Assembly (NCBI GenBank): GCA_032622095.1 | Contig: CP136064.1 | Span: forward strand, 179,088,011 to 179,152,010 | From: Siphonodentalium dalli | Lineage: Eukaryota; Mollusca; Scaphopoda; Gadilida; Siphonodentaliidae | DNA: 64,000 bases | Direction of reading: 5' to 3' | Shown: in pieces, positions 45,536 to 57,572 of the stretch | How the letters are laid out: the number at the start of each line of letters is the position of its first letter | How positions within the stretch are numbered: the stretch's first letter is position 1 | Made by a program: the position numbers and the translations under genes | The notes under the pieces: generated by a model | Told to the model about the DNA's origin: nothing | Database searches by the model: none | What the model saw: only the letters and a program-made list of their open reading frames with translations

Positions 45536-45602
45536 GTTCTGCATTATTCTAGCCAGTATAATATGTGAGCAAAAGGGAGATAACTTGTTGCTTGTCTGCA
45601 AT

Positions 45603-45908
45603 TTAACCCTTCCATGTCTGGAGCTTCCTGAAAGTTTGCAAAAACCCTGTGCCAATGCATTCTCTTACAAATGAGAGTCTCCCATGGGGATACGATTGGT
45701 AGCCTCGCATATATAAGAGAATGTATTGGCCTAACAATATATGCACTGGCTTACAAGGTCAAGGTAAATATTGTTAGGCCAATGGATTTTTTTTATATAT
45801 ATCAGAGTCTCCCATGTTCCCTGTGGGAGACTCGCATATATAAGAGAATGCAATTGGCACAAGGTTTTCGCAAAATTTCAGGAAGTTGCAGTCATGTAAG
45901 GGGGTTAA
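45603..45908. mobile_element. family B palindromic element
   Basis: TTAACCCTTCCATGTCTGGA to CATGTAAGGGGGTTAA, two hairpins, linker GGCTTACAAGGTCAAGGTAA. TTAA at both borders. Confidence 0.8.
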
Positions 45909-46005
45909 GATTTTCACTTTCACATGAGAATTGAGGCTGATGATTGCAGAATATAGTTGCAGCTCATAGCTGTTATCTGCTGACTGGCGCAGCACAAGCT
46001 GAGCC

Positions 46006-46222
46006 TACTATAATGCCCTAAGTAATCGACTCCTTAACCACAGCAGAATTATGGGTAACTTTTCAGGATTTAGTCGGAAATATGGCTTGTTGCCATTCAT
46101 CGGAAAGCTCTCGGGGAGAGCTTTCCGATGAATGGCAACAAGCCATATTTCCGACTGAATCCTGAAAAGTTACCCATAATTCTGCTGTGGTCAAGGAGTC
46201 GATTACTTAGGGCATTACTGTA
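46006..46222. mobile_element. family A MITE, full-length
   Basis: TACTATAATGCCCTAAGTAA to GGGCATTACTGTA, with GGAAAGCTCTCGGGGAGAGC at the centre. Arms almost identical, so it looks young. Confidence 0.87.
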
Positions 46223-46469
46223 CTATTCATGACATTTCTATATTGTGATTGAGCTAGCAGTTTATTGTCATGACTGGTTCATCATTTCATGTTGTGATAT
46301 CATTTATTACTCTTCATACTTTATTACACACCCACCGCTGTGTTCTCAGTTAATGTAAACACACAGGTTTCAGCCTGTGCGATAGTTTTCGACACATCAC
46401 CCAGTGAATCACTCTAGGAAAATTATGATTATACTTGGAGATACGGGATGTAATTTACATTGTTAAAGG

Positions 46470-46590
46470 CCCATAAAAAAACAGATAATACAATTTTAGA
46501 AGGAATACTATTCATAGGTTGGAAATTCTTTGATAAACTTATTATCTGTACATTTGCCATCGAAACTACTCATCAATGAAAATATTTTGT
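46470..46590 (+). mobile_element. family C element, fragment
   Basis: AACTTATTATCTGTACATTT and ACTACTCATCAATGA match the right part of family C; the rest is lost. Confidence 0.5.
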
Positions 46591-46829
46591 TAAGAAAAAT
46601 AAACTTGGTGCTGAATGTTATTTTATGTTTAAGGTTTGAAATAAATATATAGCCGCATTCATATTGGGACTGTTTAGTGATTTCCACACCCAAACGGTTC
46701 ATGCAACAATTCCACATAGAGCCTTTGTCTATCATGGTATCCTTACATCAACCAATTTCAGGCTATAATCACCAACCCAAACAAACATGAATGTGACTTT
46801 ACATATGTATTAATGCTCACCTACTAAAA

Positions 46830-47070
46830 TTAACCCTTTCTATACTAAATGAATTCTCCCACTCAATTACGAAAGTATAAATTGGAGTGGTCTATTATTC
46901 ATTTGGAGGTATGTTCATGTAATAAAGTAATAAATGCCAACAAAAGGATAATACATGTGCAAATGGATTTCTATTAATTCGCAGGAAATGTTCAGAGTTT
47001 GTTGAACTTATAACTGAACATTTCCTAAGGGAACTACATGTCAATTAGTATTTAGTAAAGAAAGAGTTAA
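46830..47070 (+). mobile_element. family C element, complete copy
   Basis: TTAACCCTTTCTATACTAAA to TTTAGTAAAGAAAGAGTTAA, TTAA at both borders, 241 bp. Contains TTCATTTGGAGGTATGTTCA and a GAACTTATAACTGAACATTT segment. Confidence 0.8.
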
Positions 47071-47237
47071 TGTTTCTTGATGCAAGAATAAATGTTTTTC
47101 TACCTAGATAAAATTTCAGTCCCCTCGATCACTATGTTGCTAGTATTAGACATAATCTTATTATAACGGTTTATAGCTTCAATGCTTGATTGATCACTTT
47201 ATTAGATTACTCCTTCAACATTTACCCTCATTCCATG

Positions 47238-47781
47238 TACAATATGTAAAGAGAGGGCGATGAGCAAAACATTCAACAACCTGGGGATTAGTGTAGGAGA
47301 GTAATTCAGCGTGACCCACTCAACATGGAGAGCTTGAGTGGCGAAGCACTATGGTGTTATCAACATGATGGTGACAGTTTTCTCCAGACCTCACTCTATA
47401 TACCAACGTGACTCACTGTGGCATTCCGTGGATGCAGGATTTCATCGCGGCACTCCTATATTTGCAAAATAAAAATTCTGCAATTTGTCATTTTGGAACA
47501 ATAATAAATATGCTGCACATGTTTCAAAAATAAACTGTATAGTATATGGCATAAAATATTCTAAGTAGTTGTCGGTGTTGTGCAGCAATTATCTGTCGCT
47601 CACAGTGAATCTTGGTACCCATGTCAGTCTCAGACAGATTTCTGTTGATTCAATCCGCTCCACGCAAGTTCACCATGGATCACCGCGAACCTATCACCAC
47701 AAATCCTGGTGATCCACGGTGAGCTTAGTGGGGTCCCCACGGTGTTGATTATTTTGCTTATCGCACTCTTTACATGCTGTA
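47238..47781. mobile_element. TA-bordered element, TACA(A)TATGTAAAGAG ends
   Basis: Left TACAATATGTAAAGAGAGGG with GATGAGCAAAACATTCAACA. Right inverse TGTTGATTATTTTGCTTATC and CTCTTTACATGCTGTA. 544 bp. A shorter relative is at 55631-55856. The right TA is also the left TA of the next family A element. Confidence 0.62.
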
Positions 47782-47993
47782 CAGTAATGCCCTAAATAAT
47801 TGATTCCTTAACCACAGCAGAATTATGGGTAATTTTTCAGGATATAGTCGGAAATATGGCGTGTTGCCATTCATCAGAAAGCTCTCAGTGAGAGTTTTCC
47901 GATAAATGGCAACAAGCCATATTTCTGACTAAATCCTGAAAAATTGCCAATAATTCTTCTGTTGTTAAGGAGTCATTTATTAGGGCATTATTC
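47780..47993. mobile_element. family A MITE, full-length, somewhat diverged
   Basis: TACAGTAATGCCC to TAGGGCATTATTCTA, with the CTCTCAGTGAGAG centre. Confidence 0.83.
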
Positions 47994-49836
47994 TATTGGT
48001 AGTGTTGCCGATTCCACTTGTGAAATCCAAGAAGCAGGCATGATCGGTTTCAATGTATGGCATGAATCAAAATTAGTATATTAAATATCAAGAAAGCAAA
48101 AGATTATAACAATAACATGATTTTGAAGGGCATTAGAGTTTACTAGCAACCCGACAGAAATCATGACGAGCTCAATATCCTATTAGATGCTGTAATGGTT
48201 GAGAACCGTAAGGGATTGACTGTTTTGGCATGAACGTTTGTGGGCAAGAGGCTATCTGGCAAATAATCGGATCGGATATTTTAGCCTTATATCAGTATAT
48301 GTGAATTTCAGTGATGCCAACACCTGGAAATTGCATAATCGGGTATAAATATGCAAATTAAACATTACCCTTTCATGACGGGAGCTGCGGTGGTGCAGCA
48401 GTAATATCTTGTACCAGTGCATTCTCTTATATATGCCTCTCTCAAAAAAAGAGAATGCTTAGGTACAAGGTTTTCGCAAAATTTCAGGAACCTCCAGTCG
48501 TGGAAGGGTTAACTGACTATTTAATTATGGGTAAAACGGAGCCTGGTGTCACCATACGTGAAATTGGCAAATTTAGCTTATTTTTGTGGTCGTAAACACT
48601 GGTATCGTGAAATAGCATTGGAGTAGTGAGCGACGGGAGCCCGTCTGAGACTTGTTCACTCTGAAATAGTATCTCCGGATTCGTAATGCTTGAGAAACTC
48701 ATGTTATTACTGTTATATTGTCATGTCTCATACATGTACATGCATGTTATTAATTCCTGAATAATTAGTCGATTATCCCATCAAAAGAAAATCCATTTCT
48801 TGTTTAAAAATTAAGAAATGAAGTGTGATCTAGATACAGTGTGTGGCATACCTTTCAACCTGTTCAGGACACGGCAATGTTATTCCCCGATAATCACCAC
48901 GCATAATTAGTGAGAATATTATCTTTTCATTGCACTACTAGTAATCTACCAATCTCTCTCAATGTGAACACTTCATATAAAGAAGACTAACTTAAATACC
49001 CTTTCAAATGATTTATAATGCTAATTTTGACCTATATTGAAACCCAGCTTGCCATTTTAATTATTCAAAATGTTATTGTCAAGAGATTATCTTTTCTACC
49101 TTTAATATTTTTAGGTGCTGTTTCCTGCAGTTTCGCGTCATTTTTTTTTACAGCTTTGTTGTTTCACATTCCAAGACCTCAAATGGCACTTTATATAACA
49201 GACCTTTTATATCTGATAAGATAAATTACAATGAACTGATTATTTTGTCAAAGCATGTATTATTTTTTTTGTCAGTATCCATATATAAACTCAACAAAAT
49301 AACTCTTTGAGTATCGGGGATTAATCAGATGTCCCCCAGATAGTGTTTCAGCGTTCAGACAGCCGCGTAGTGCTTTTCCTTTGCAGTGACGCATATTTGT
49401 CCCCCAAAAATAATTCAGTAGACCGGTAATAGTTATTCAATTGTTTTCAAATTTAGTATACGGAAATCACATGAAAATAGATTCAAATACGAATATTGCT
49501 ATATATATCCGCCCAATTTTACCGGAGTTATAGTCCTTGTCGACTTAGAATTTGCCAATTTTTTTTTTTTTCCGGATAATAACTTTAGTTCTAGTTATCA
49601 GATTGTTTTCAAATTTGGGATCTGAATTACCTACATGAAATTACAGGTCAAGTTCAAATTTCATTTCATGTGAGGAAACATTGTGACTTGCGTTGCATTG
49701 AGATAGAATATCGTTGGGTGTGTTTAATAACAGATGCAACATAACTGACTCACCGCAGCAGTCTGAATGCCTTATGAATGGCTATATTACATTTCAATGC
49801 AACAACCCAGGCACAACCGATTCATCTGAGCACTCC
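47994..49836 (+). other. intergenic stretch
   Basis: No gene recognised. Apart from the family B copy at 48364-48512, 49390-49665 has GTCCCCCA and two units of GATAACTTTAGTT-like sequence, as in the other GTCC-type repeats. Confidence 0.5.
48364..48512. mobile_element. family B palindromic element, reduced
   Basis: ATTACCCTTTCATGACGGGA to CGTGGAAGGGTTAA. Only one hairpin remains, with a shortened loop. The left TTAA is mutated. Confidence 0.72.
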
Positions 49837-50007
49837 TTAACCCTTTCAGTGCCAATCCTGATTTTTGTATCAACCCATATTTCCTCGATCATATTTCAAA
49901 TTTATTGATTATAATAATGTGATACTTTATTATAATCAATAAATTTGAAATATGATCCAGGAAATATGGGTTGATACAAAAATCGGACTTGGCACTGAAA
50001 GGGTTAA
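49837..50007. mobile_element. TTAA palindrome with CAGTGCCA ends
   Basis: 171 bp, near-perfect hairpin. TTAACCCTTTCAGTGCCAAT with GATTTTTGTATCAACCCATA at the left, exact inverse on the right, ending TGGCACTGAAAGGGTTAA. The central part CAAATTTATTGATTATAATA is unlike the 32615-32856 core although the ends agree. Confidence 0.85.
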
Positions 50008-50035
50008 TTATGATAGCAGTGTCAGCAATATCACC

Positions 50036-50252
50036 TACAGTAATGTCCAAAATAATCGACCCCTAAACCACAGCAGAATTATGGGAAACTTTTCAGGATT
50101 CAATCGGAAATATGGCTTATTGCCATTCATCGGAAAGCCCTCGGTGAGAGCTTTCCGATGAATGGCAGCAAGCTATGTATCTGACTATATCCTGAAAAAT
50201 TTCCCGTAATTCTGCTGTGGATAAAGGGTCATATACTTTGGGCATTACTGTA
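50036..50252. mobile_element. family A MITE, full-length variant
   Basis: TACAGTAATGTCC to GGGCATTACTGTA, sharing subfamily changes with 27478-27694. Starts 29 bases after the previous palindrome. Confidence 0.85.
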
Positions 50253-50325
50253 ATTAGAACACATTGGTATCAGTGGGTGTTTTTGTATGACATGCTATTC
50301 AAATGAAGCACATGTTTCCCTTTAT

Positions 50326-50502
50326 AACCCTATTTTTACTAAATGGATTCTCTCATTAGTTATAAAAGTATATATTGGAATGGTCTTATTATTCATCTGG
50401 AGGGCTGTTCAGAAATTATAAGCAGACAGCAAACAGGTAATATGAGTGAAGAAGGATTACTAGTTATTGTGGGAAATTATCAGATAATAAGTTCAACAAA
50501 TG
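50326..50502 (+). mobile_element. family C element, left two-thirds
   Basis: ATAACCCTATTTTTACTAAA, TTCATCTGGAGGGCTGTTCA, CAGATAATAAGTTCAACAAA; the right end is lost. Confidence 0.65.
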
Positions 50503-51339
50503 GTCTATAAAAATTCTAATTTAACAAATTTTTGGTTAAAAAATGTTGAAATCCAAATATGACATATAAACTAGATAAATAAACTATGTAAATAGCAAAG
50601 AATATAATTTTGTCCTTAAAGAATTTACAAAATAATTTTTGGTGTCCCTCTAAAACATCGAAACGATATGAAAAAAATGCTTAGAAAATTCAATATCAAT
50701 CAAAATAGCACTCCTCATTCCAAACATGTTATTTTATACACTAGAATCTAAATAATAAATAAGAATTCGTAAAAATTATTCTGGTACACTGAATTCATCT
50801 TCAGTAGACTATTTTAATCTGATTGGTTCTGGCACTAAACGGGTTAATGGATTTTCAGGGCTAAGTTTTCCCATTATTCCCAATATTCATGCTTTCAGAG
50901 TTGAACCTAGTCCAAGTTTGCTCGTACGTAAATCAGCTATAAAGATATTGGGATAGCTATAACAAAATATCTTAGCTGGTTTACATACGAGTAGACTTGG
51001 ACCAGGTCAGCAATAAATTGAATCACTCATTTAACCTCTTCACTACTAAATGTGCTGGACGGTGACGTTGTGGCAATTTTCCAATGTAAAAGCAATATAA
51101 CTGGGTATATCTCGTAAACCCTAAAACTGACTCGGTTGAAAGACTTTTATCGTTCACAATCCTGGAACATTATCGAGAGTCTGTTTCAAACTTCAAGATA
51201 AAATGATTCTAATGGACCAGTTCCAGTTATGAATACTAATAATGACCGACTATTAGTGTGTAGAAGTAGGTACGTGTGTATATTACACAACATTACATTT
51301 TATGTCCACACTCAGTATGGACGTAGAGCAGCCAAAAGG
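50503..51339 (+). other. intergenic stretch
   Basis: Mostly unrecognised. 50821-50846 has the right end TTCTGGCACTAAACGGGTTAA of a GTGCCA-type element. 51034-51343 begins TTAACCTCTTCACTACTAAA and may be another TTAA element; a similar start occurs at 1019. Confidence 0.4.
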
Positions 51340-51589
51340 TTAACCCTTCTTTACTAAATACTCATTGATGAGTAGTTCTCTTAGGAAATATTCCCTGAGG
51401 TTGTTTGTTGAACTTATTATCTGAACATTTCCAACCAGTTAATAGACATTCCTCTGCACTTGTACTATATTTTTGTATGTCTAATGTTTGATATTTTTTC
51501 CTGGACACCCCTCCAAATGAATGATAGACCATTCCAATGTCTACTTTTATAACTGAATGGGAAAATCCATTTAGTAAAGAAAGGATTAA
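51340..51589 (-). mobile_element. family C element, complete, reverse
   Basis: TTAACCCTTCTTTACTAAAT ACTCATTGATG at the left to CCATTTAGTAAAGAAAGGAT TAA at the right, TTAA at both borders, 250 bp. Confidence 0.8.
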
Positions 51590-52201
51590 ATTTTCCAATT
51601 CAGGACAGATTGGATGATAATTTCTGGTTGAATAAATTTGTTTGTGTATTTTTCCACTTTTAATATTTTATGATATTTGACCTGCTATCCTGTGTAACAC
51701 ATGAAGCAGCTACATCATTCATTTGAAGAAGGTCCACACCATTTTCAAAGCACCTAATTACATTATATTTATATCTTATATTATATAACATTAGAAAGAG
51801 GAAGCTCCATATTATAGATATATCGAAATAGTGATGTAGAAAAAAATTATGTAATAAGAAAAACAAATTTATGATCCATGTTTTTATCAGCAGTCTTTAT
51901 TTGGTTTTAGCGAGACCGTACATAGCAATGTTAAAGGAGAGCTCTATTTGTTGTTTGCATTCAGCACTGAGCTATGCATTATGGTTGACTAAAGAAGAAA
52001 CACCTCGCTATCATTGTCACTTGGTGGTTATTTCTAGGTCACAGATGTTTCGTAACTTGGTGAAATATAGATATATTTTGCTCCTATTTTATGACAAAGG
52101 CTGACAAAGGGTGGAATATATATATATTTTTTTTTTTCTTCAATTTGATGACACTGATCATAAAATTATGTTAATCAGTGGCTCAAACATTTTGTGGGCC
52201 T
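51590..52201 (+). other. intergenic stretch
   Basis: No gene or repeat recognised. Confidence 0.5.
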
Positions 52202-52730
52202 TTAAATGGACTTAAGGCCTTTGAAGTGGGTTCATGTGAAATAACATAAAAGTCTGTAAAACAGCTATCACCAAAAAGTACATGTAAAAATAGATCGACT
52301 GTTATTATTTTCATTATTAATAATTCTTCAATAATGAGATTCCACATGTCAAAACGATTGGTATGTAAACATTACTGTTACAGTGGAATTACTGATATAA
52401 GTCCAATTAGCCCAAATGTTAATCAAATCTTGACAGCAAATATTGGAAAGGTCAAAACATTGAAAAATATTGTAAAAATCATATTCAGACTAACTTTTTT
52501 TAATATACGACACAATTAGCAATGTTTATTGACAAATCATTCATATCACAACAGTTTTGTTTACATAACAATGGTTTCAACAGACCAATTTTTTTTATTG
52601 GAGAACTATCAATAATTAATACAAGAACAAAGTTTATCTATTTCTTCATGTTCTTCTTAGTGGTGATGTTTTTACAGACTTTTATCATTTTTGCTCATTT
52701 ACCCGCTATGAGTGCCTTGGGTTCCTTTAA
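52202..52730 (+). mobile_element. family F element
   Basis: TTAAATGGACTTAAGGCCTT to TGCCTTGGGTTCCTTTAA, with AACATAAAAGTCTGTAAAAC near the left and its inverse TTTTTACAGACTTTTAT near the right. A long, loose fold-back with TTAA at both borders. Confidence 0.7.
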
Positions 52731-53029
52731 CAATTCATTTGACACGAGCTCATACCTCACCCATTTATTATTGAGTTTATAAACCCACCCATTCAGTATG
52801 GCTTTAATTAATATGTGCTGTGATATATGTTACTTTATGTCAATGTTTATACTATTTTTTATTGTGCTAGAATTGTTGTAATTAATATTTCGCAACTAGA
52901 ACTTAGTATCCCTTTTTTTATTTAATGTGCCATTTTAATATCGTAACTTCATTAAAATCATTTAGAAATTTCTTTAACTGACTGTCCTTGGAAAAATAAA
53001 AATACTATAAATTTGTGCACTTCAATCCC
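52731..53029 (+). other. intergenic stretch
   Basis: No gene or repeat recognised. Confidence 0.5.
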
Positions 53030-53298
53030 TTAACTCTTTCATGACGGGAGCAGCGCTGGTGCAGCATTAAATATCATGTGCCAGTGTATTCTCTTATATA
53101 TGCAAGTCTCCAATAAGGAGCCTCACATATATAAGAGAATGCACTGGCTTACAAGGTCAAGGTAAATATTGTGTTTGGCCAATGCATTCTCTTATATATG
53201 CGAGGCTGCCTATGGGAGACTCGCAGATACAAGAGAATGCAATATATAGCACAGGGTTTTCGCAAAATTTCAGGAAGCTCCAGTCATGGAAGGCTTAA
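53030..53298. mobile_element. family B palindromic element
   Basis: TTAACTCTTTCATGACGGGA to CATGGAAGGCTTAA, two hairpins with the linker GGCTTACAAGGTCAAGGTAA. TTAA at both borders. Confidence 0.8.
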
Positions 53299-53962
53299 AT
53301 TTTACATTTTACATTAATTTAATAAATTTTTAATGTCCTTCCCATGTTACCAACATGCCAGTTTAATTTATGATTCAACATCCTGAATTTAATCGAAAAT
53401 GTCGGATTCTCAGGATCGACTAAGGTACTAGCAGGAACTTTCTACTCTCACAGGGTGTGTATTATTTTACCTTATTTACTGGTGCTATATTTCACAGTAG
53501 TCAAGTTTTATTAACCACCTTATTTAATAGTTATTTATACATTTCTAAATTCATATGTTGTTTATAAATTGGTATGCCGTCTTCATTGCATGGAGCTTGG
53601 TTGTTATTTATTGTCAAATTTAATGATTTTCATATATTTTGATGTTTGAATCAACCTTTATCACTAAATTTGTTTTGTGAATGATTCAAAGATAATATGT
53701 GAACCTGAATTTTGCAACAGGTCTAAATGTTGATGATATTGGTTGTTCAAACTTATTGATGAAGTTGTTTCGAGTGTAGTGGTCCCATGTCCGATACTCC
53801 AGGTAGCTGACCCTATACATTTTACAGAGAAAACGATAACTACATGAAAATATATGAACTCTCTTCTCACTTTTTTACTAGAAAACATGTTTTATTTATA
53901 TACTAGTATTATCAGGTTCTGATCTGGTTCTCCTATGAATTTGAATGCCACACATACAAACT
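53299..53962 (+). other. intergenic stretch
   Basis: No gene or repeat recognised. Confidence 0.5.
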
Positions 53963-54417
53963 TTTAGAGGGACTCAAAGCCTTCAAAATTGGTTCATGTG
54001 AAATAACATAAAAGTCTGTAAAAATAACTACATGTATCATCAACAAGTACATGAAAAATAAACTGACATGGTTTTTGTTTTTGTTTTTTTTATAAATAAC
54101 TCTGCAATAATGAGATTTTGCATGTACCATCCATTGTTATGTAAACATTACTGTTACAGTTGAATTCTGGGAAAAGTCCAAATAGTCCAATAAAATAACA
54201 ATAATTAATCAAAATTTGATGGTAAACCTTGGAAAAGTTCAAAGCGTTGAAAAATATGAATTTCATATCCTGACTGAATTATTTTAGCTTACTCCATAAT
54301 TAGCAGTGTTTGTTGACAAATAACTCTTAACAATTTTGTTTACATAACAATGGTTTTTTTACAGACTTTTTTTTAGTTTTTGCCCATTTACCCACTAATG
54401 GCCTTGGATCCCTTTAA
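53963..54417 (+). mobile_element. family F element
   Basis: TTAGAGGGACTCAAAGCCTT to GGCCTTGGATCCCTTTAA, with AACATAAAAGTCTGTAAAAA and inverse TTTTTACAGACTTTT. Shorter than the other copies. Confidence 0.7.
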
Positions 54418-55383
54418 ATGCCAAGCTTTTAATAAAAATATTTTTATATTTTGGACAAAGACAGCTTGCCTCTTCCTGGTGCATGCCCATTGGAAATGAT
54501 TGTGGCATTAATCCTAGGTGTATAGGTATAAAACATATAATTGCCAACTGTGTACAGACAACACCAATCACTGGTAAATCTTCATTAGAAGGCGAAAAAT
54601 ATTAAGTTCAGACTAGGAAGGGAACACTTTCTGGTTGTATAACCCTTTGGTAGCTCTGTATCTGAATATAATGTCAGCCCTGTGGGAGAATATATTTGGA
54701 AATAATGAGTAATAATGGGTATTTTCATTTTAAAGACATATTATGGATTTGTTCGGGTGCGTGAAATTGATAAGTTAGTACTCAGGTGCTATGCCAACCT
54801 GGGGAATGTAGCATTCAACTAACATCGCCGAAAATTTCAAAGAAATCGATCACACCACTCCAGAGAAAAATTTCGTCTGAACTATGCTCAATTGTAAATA
54901 TTTACATCTCGATTCAGGATGCAACAATCCGCGATAAATACAAATGATTTCGCCATCGAGAGTCATTGCATTTAATTATTATATAAGAATGATGGTGTTT
55001 GTTGTCAATTTGGATTAATATTCGTAAAAAAATAAGCACTTTGAGCAAGATGATTAAATTTTTTTATTTGATCACCCTACTTGAGTGTTTCACTTCACTT
55101 TAAGACTTATAAGTACTGTAGTAATAATTTGTTTCTGATATCCGATCATCTAGTGGTACCATATACATGCAAATTAAGCAGAACACGTCATCTGGTGGTA
55201 CCATATACCCCAGTATATAGACCCTAAAAGTCATCATAACTTGATAAATTAGACACAATATACATGTACTGCAATCTATGATCAAAATTATTGCATAATA
55301 TTATCATAGTAGATTTCACCAGTTTCACCAGAAATGGAGGCAATATCTTTGATATTTTGAAAGTAGAAACTAAGACAGTGAAA
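54418..55383 (+). other. intergenic stretch
   Basis: No gene recognised. 55149-55210 repeats (C/A)ATCT(A/G)GTGGTACCATATAC twice. Confidence 0.5.
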
Positions 55384-55515
55384 TTAACCCTTCTTTTCCT
55401 GAAATTTTGTGAAAACCCATAGGCTCTGTATGGAAGACTCGCATATATAAGAGAATGCACTGGCACAGAATCTTTGATAGCTACACCAGCTAAGCTCCCA
55501 TCATGAAAACGTTAA
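55384..55515. mobile_element. family B element, internally deleted
   Basis: TTAACCCTTCTTTTCCTGAA to CATGAAAACGTTAA. Only the right half of one hairpin remains (GACTCGCATATATAAGAGAA). Confidence 0.72.
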
Positions 55516-55630
55516 AGGCTCAGATGGCCTTCGTTATAGGATATAATTTAGAAATAACAGTGTAGTATAATGATAGTATGAATGTGATATCCACAAAACA
55601 CACATTGTATGAGCCGAGCGTTTGTTTATA

Positions 55631-55856
55631 TACAGTACGTAAATAGTCAGCGATAAGCAAAACAGTCAACATCATGGCGACTTTTTAGGAGAGCAATTCA
55701 CGGTGACCCATGCATCAATGAAATCTTTAGAGGTGAGGATTAGCAAACACTATACCGGTATGCTGTAAACAACTGGGTAGCATTTCTTACCAAAGTTCAA
55801 CAGTGGGGTCTCCTGTGTTGAGTGTTTTGCTTTTCGCATACTCTTTGTGTACTGTT
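55631..55856. mobile_element. TA-bordered element related to 47238-47781
   Basis: TACAGTACGTAAATAGTCAG with CGATAAGCAAAACAGTCAAC; right inverse GTTGAGTGTTTTGCTTTTCG and TGTGTACTGT. About 226 bp. Shares the interior GGAGAG(C/T)AATTCA(C/G).GTGACCCA with the longer relative. Confidence 0.62.
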
Positions 55857-56124
55857 TGTTTAGATAAAATGTCGTTTGTTTACATAACACAAAGTACTAA
55901 CATGGCAATAACATGCAATTTACGCGATATTTCTGATTGGTCTATAAAATAATATTCTTTCTGTTTATGGTGGTTTTAATGGATGTGACTATTATAACAG
56001 CAATATCGACCACCAATGCTTACCGTATCTTTAACTAACATATTCCTCCTTATTAAAATACTGTTATGTTATTATGTAATTTACATCTTTAAAACAATAA
56101 GTTTGTATTCTTAAGAATATGAAA

Positions 56125-56341
56125 TACAATAATGCCCTATATAATCGACTCCTTAACCACAGCAGAACTATGGGTAACTTTTCAGGAATTAGTCAGAAAT
56201 CTGGCTTGTTGCCATTCATCGGAAAGCTCTCATTGAGAGTTTTCCGATGAATGGCAACAAGCCATATTTCCAATTAAATCCTGAAAAAATACCCATAATT
56301 CTGCTGTGGTTAAGGAGTCGATTATTTAGGGCATTACTGTA
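56125..56341. mobile_element. family A MITE, full-length
   Basis: TACAATAATGCCC to GGGCATTACTGTA, with centre CTCTCATTGAGAG. Confidence 0.86.
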
Positions 56342-56731
56342 TTAGGTGATTTTTACATGAAACATTCCTCATTACATCTTAATTGATAGGATATATCGGA
56401 TAAAAAAATCTTTATCCCAAGTAGAGATTATTTTCATCTTCATGTCATTATTGTTCAAGGAGCAAAATTTCAGACATACTCTTGCACTAGCTTCAAGAAT
56501 TAATAGAATGATTTATAATTAAATTGTCTGTGTGTTATATTCTATCACAATTAAATCCAACTGTTAAATGCCTGTTTCTTCCTTACCGTTCTTGTATATT
56601 ATAAGCATATATAGTATAGCCATTATTACTTCCTCAAAGCAGAGTCCCACATCACCATAGCAGAGATGACCCAACATACAAGAAATTCAAATTCTGTGGA
56701 AAATAGTCACATATTCTGGTCAGTTGACTAC

Positions 56732-56930
56732 TTAAAGGTCCCCATATCATCAAGTTACAACAACAACAACAACATTTCTTCAAAATACGCTTTTGTTATC
56801 AGAATCAATTAATTGCAACAAAATAATGTTAACCGCTGTCAACTATGGAATAAAATTTCCCAAAATGCTTGTTGCGGGAATAACTTATCAAAAAATTATT
56901 TTGATATCCCACTTCGTACATGTGTAGATA
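56732..56930 (-). mobile_element. family E element, truncated, reverse
   Basis: TTAAAGGTCCCCATATCATC corresponds to the inverted right end of 37875-38257; then TCAGAATCAATTAATTG and AAAATGCTTGTTGC. A (CAA)n run lies at 56757-56775. The far end is lost. Confidence 0.6.
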
Positions 56931-57572
56931 TATTTTAAATATGTAAACTATTTTCACAGAACACACAAGGCAACATATTATGTTTTGATGGGTATCCCCA
57001 TGTTGCTGTTGTCTCTACGTCATTATATTTGGATGAATGACGTCATATACTTTGTAAAAACCATGATGGTCCATACTGGTCTCTTATGGGAGGGGACATT
57101 ACAGAGTAATAGCGTCATATTGTTTCACATATGAGCCAGGGATGAGTCCAGATCAGACCAAGCTGCTGTTATATGGTTGATATCTAAAACTAAATTTATG
57201 CTCAAATTAACATTGTTTTTAGTTACTTTTTCCCTTCTGGGAAGTTTCTATATATCCCTTAATTTGCAGAAGATAAAATGACTAATGGGTGAACATCACC
57301 AACTTCAACTGGGTAAGTTCAATCTGATCCTAGTTCTCCCATAGTAGGTTAGGCCTAAGTAGGATGAGGTTCCCAGAGGGTGAATTTGGTGACGCTAGCC
57401 CACTGTGTGGGATAGCATCACTAAATTCACCCATGTGGAGACCTCATTCTGCAAATGACAGACACACTCTTTGCAGGCATGGTCAACACAGGAAAAAAAT
57501 ATTGGTCATGCAATGGGCACAATAGACTGCCCAGTCCGAATGGTGTGTCAACCAACCCATGTAGATACAATG
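56931..57572 (+). other. intergenic stretch with an inverted repeat
   Basis: 57359-57452 forms an imperfect hairpin: AGGATGAGGTTCCCAGAGGG TGAATTTGGTGACGCTA against TAGCATCACTAAATTCACCC. Nothing else recognised. Confidence 0.5.
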
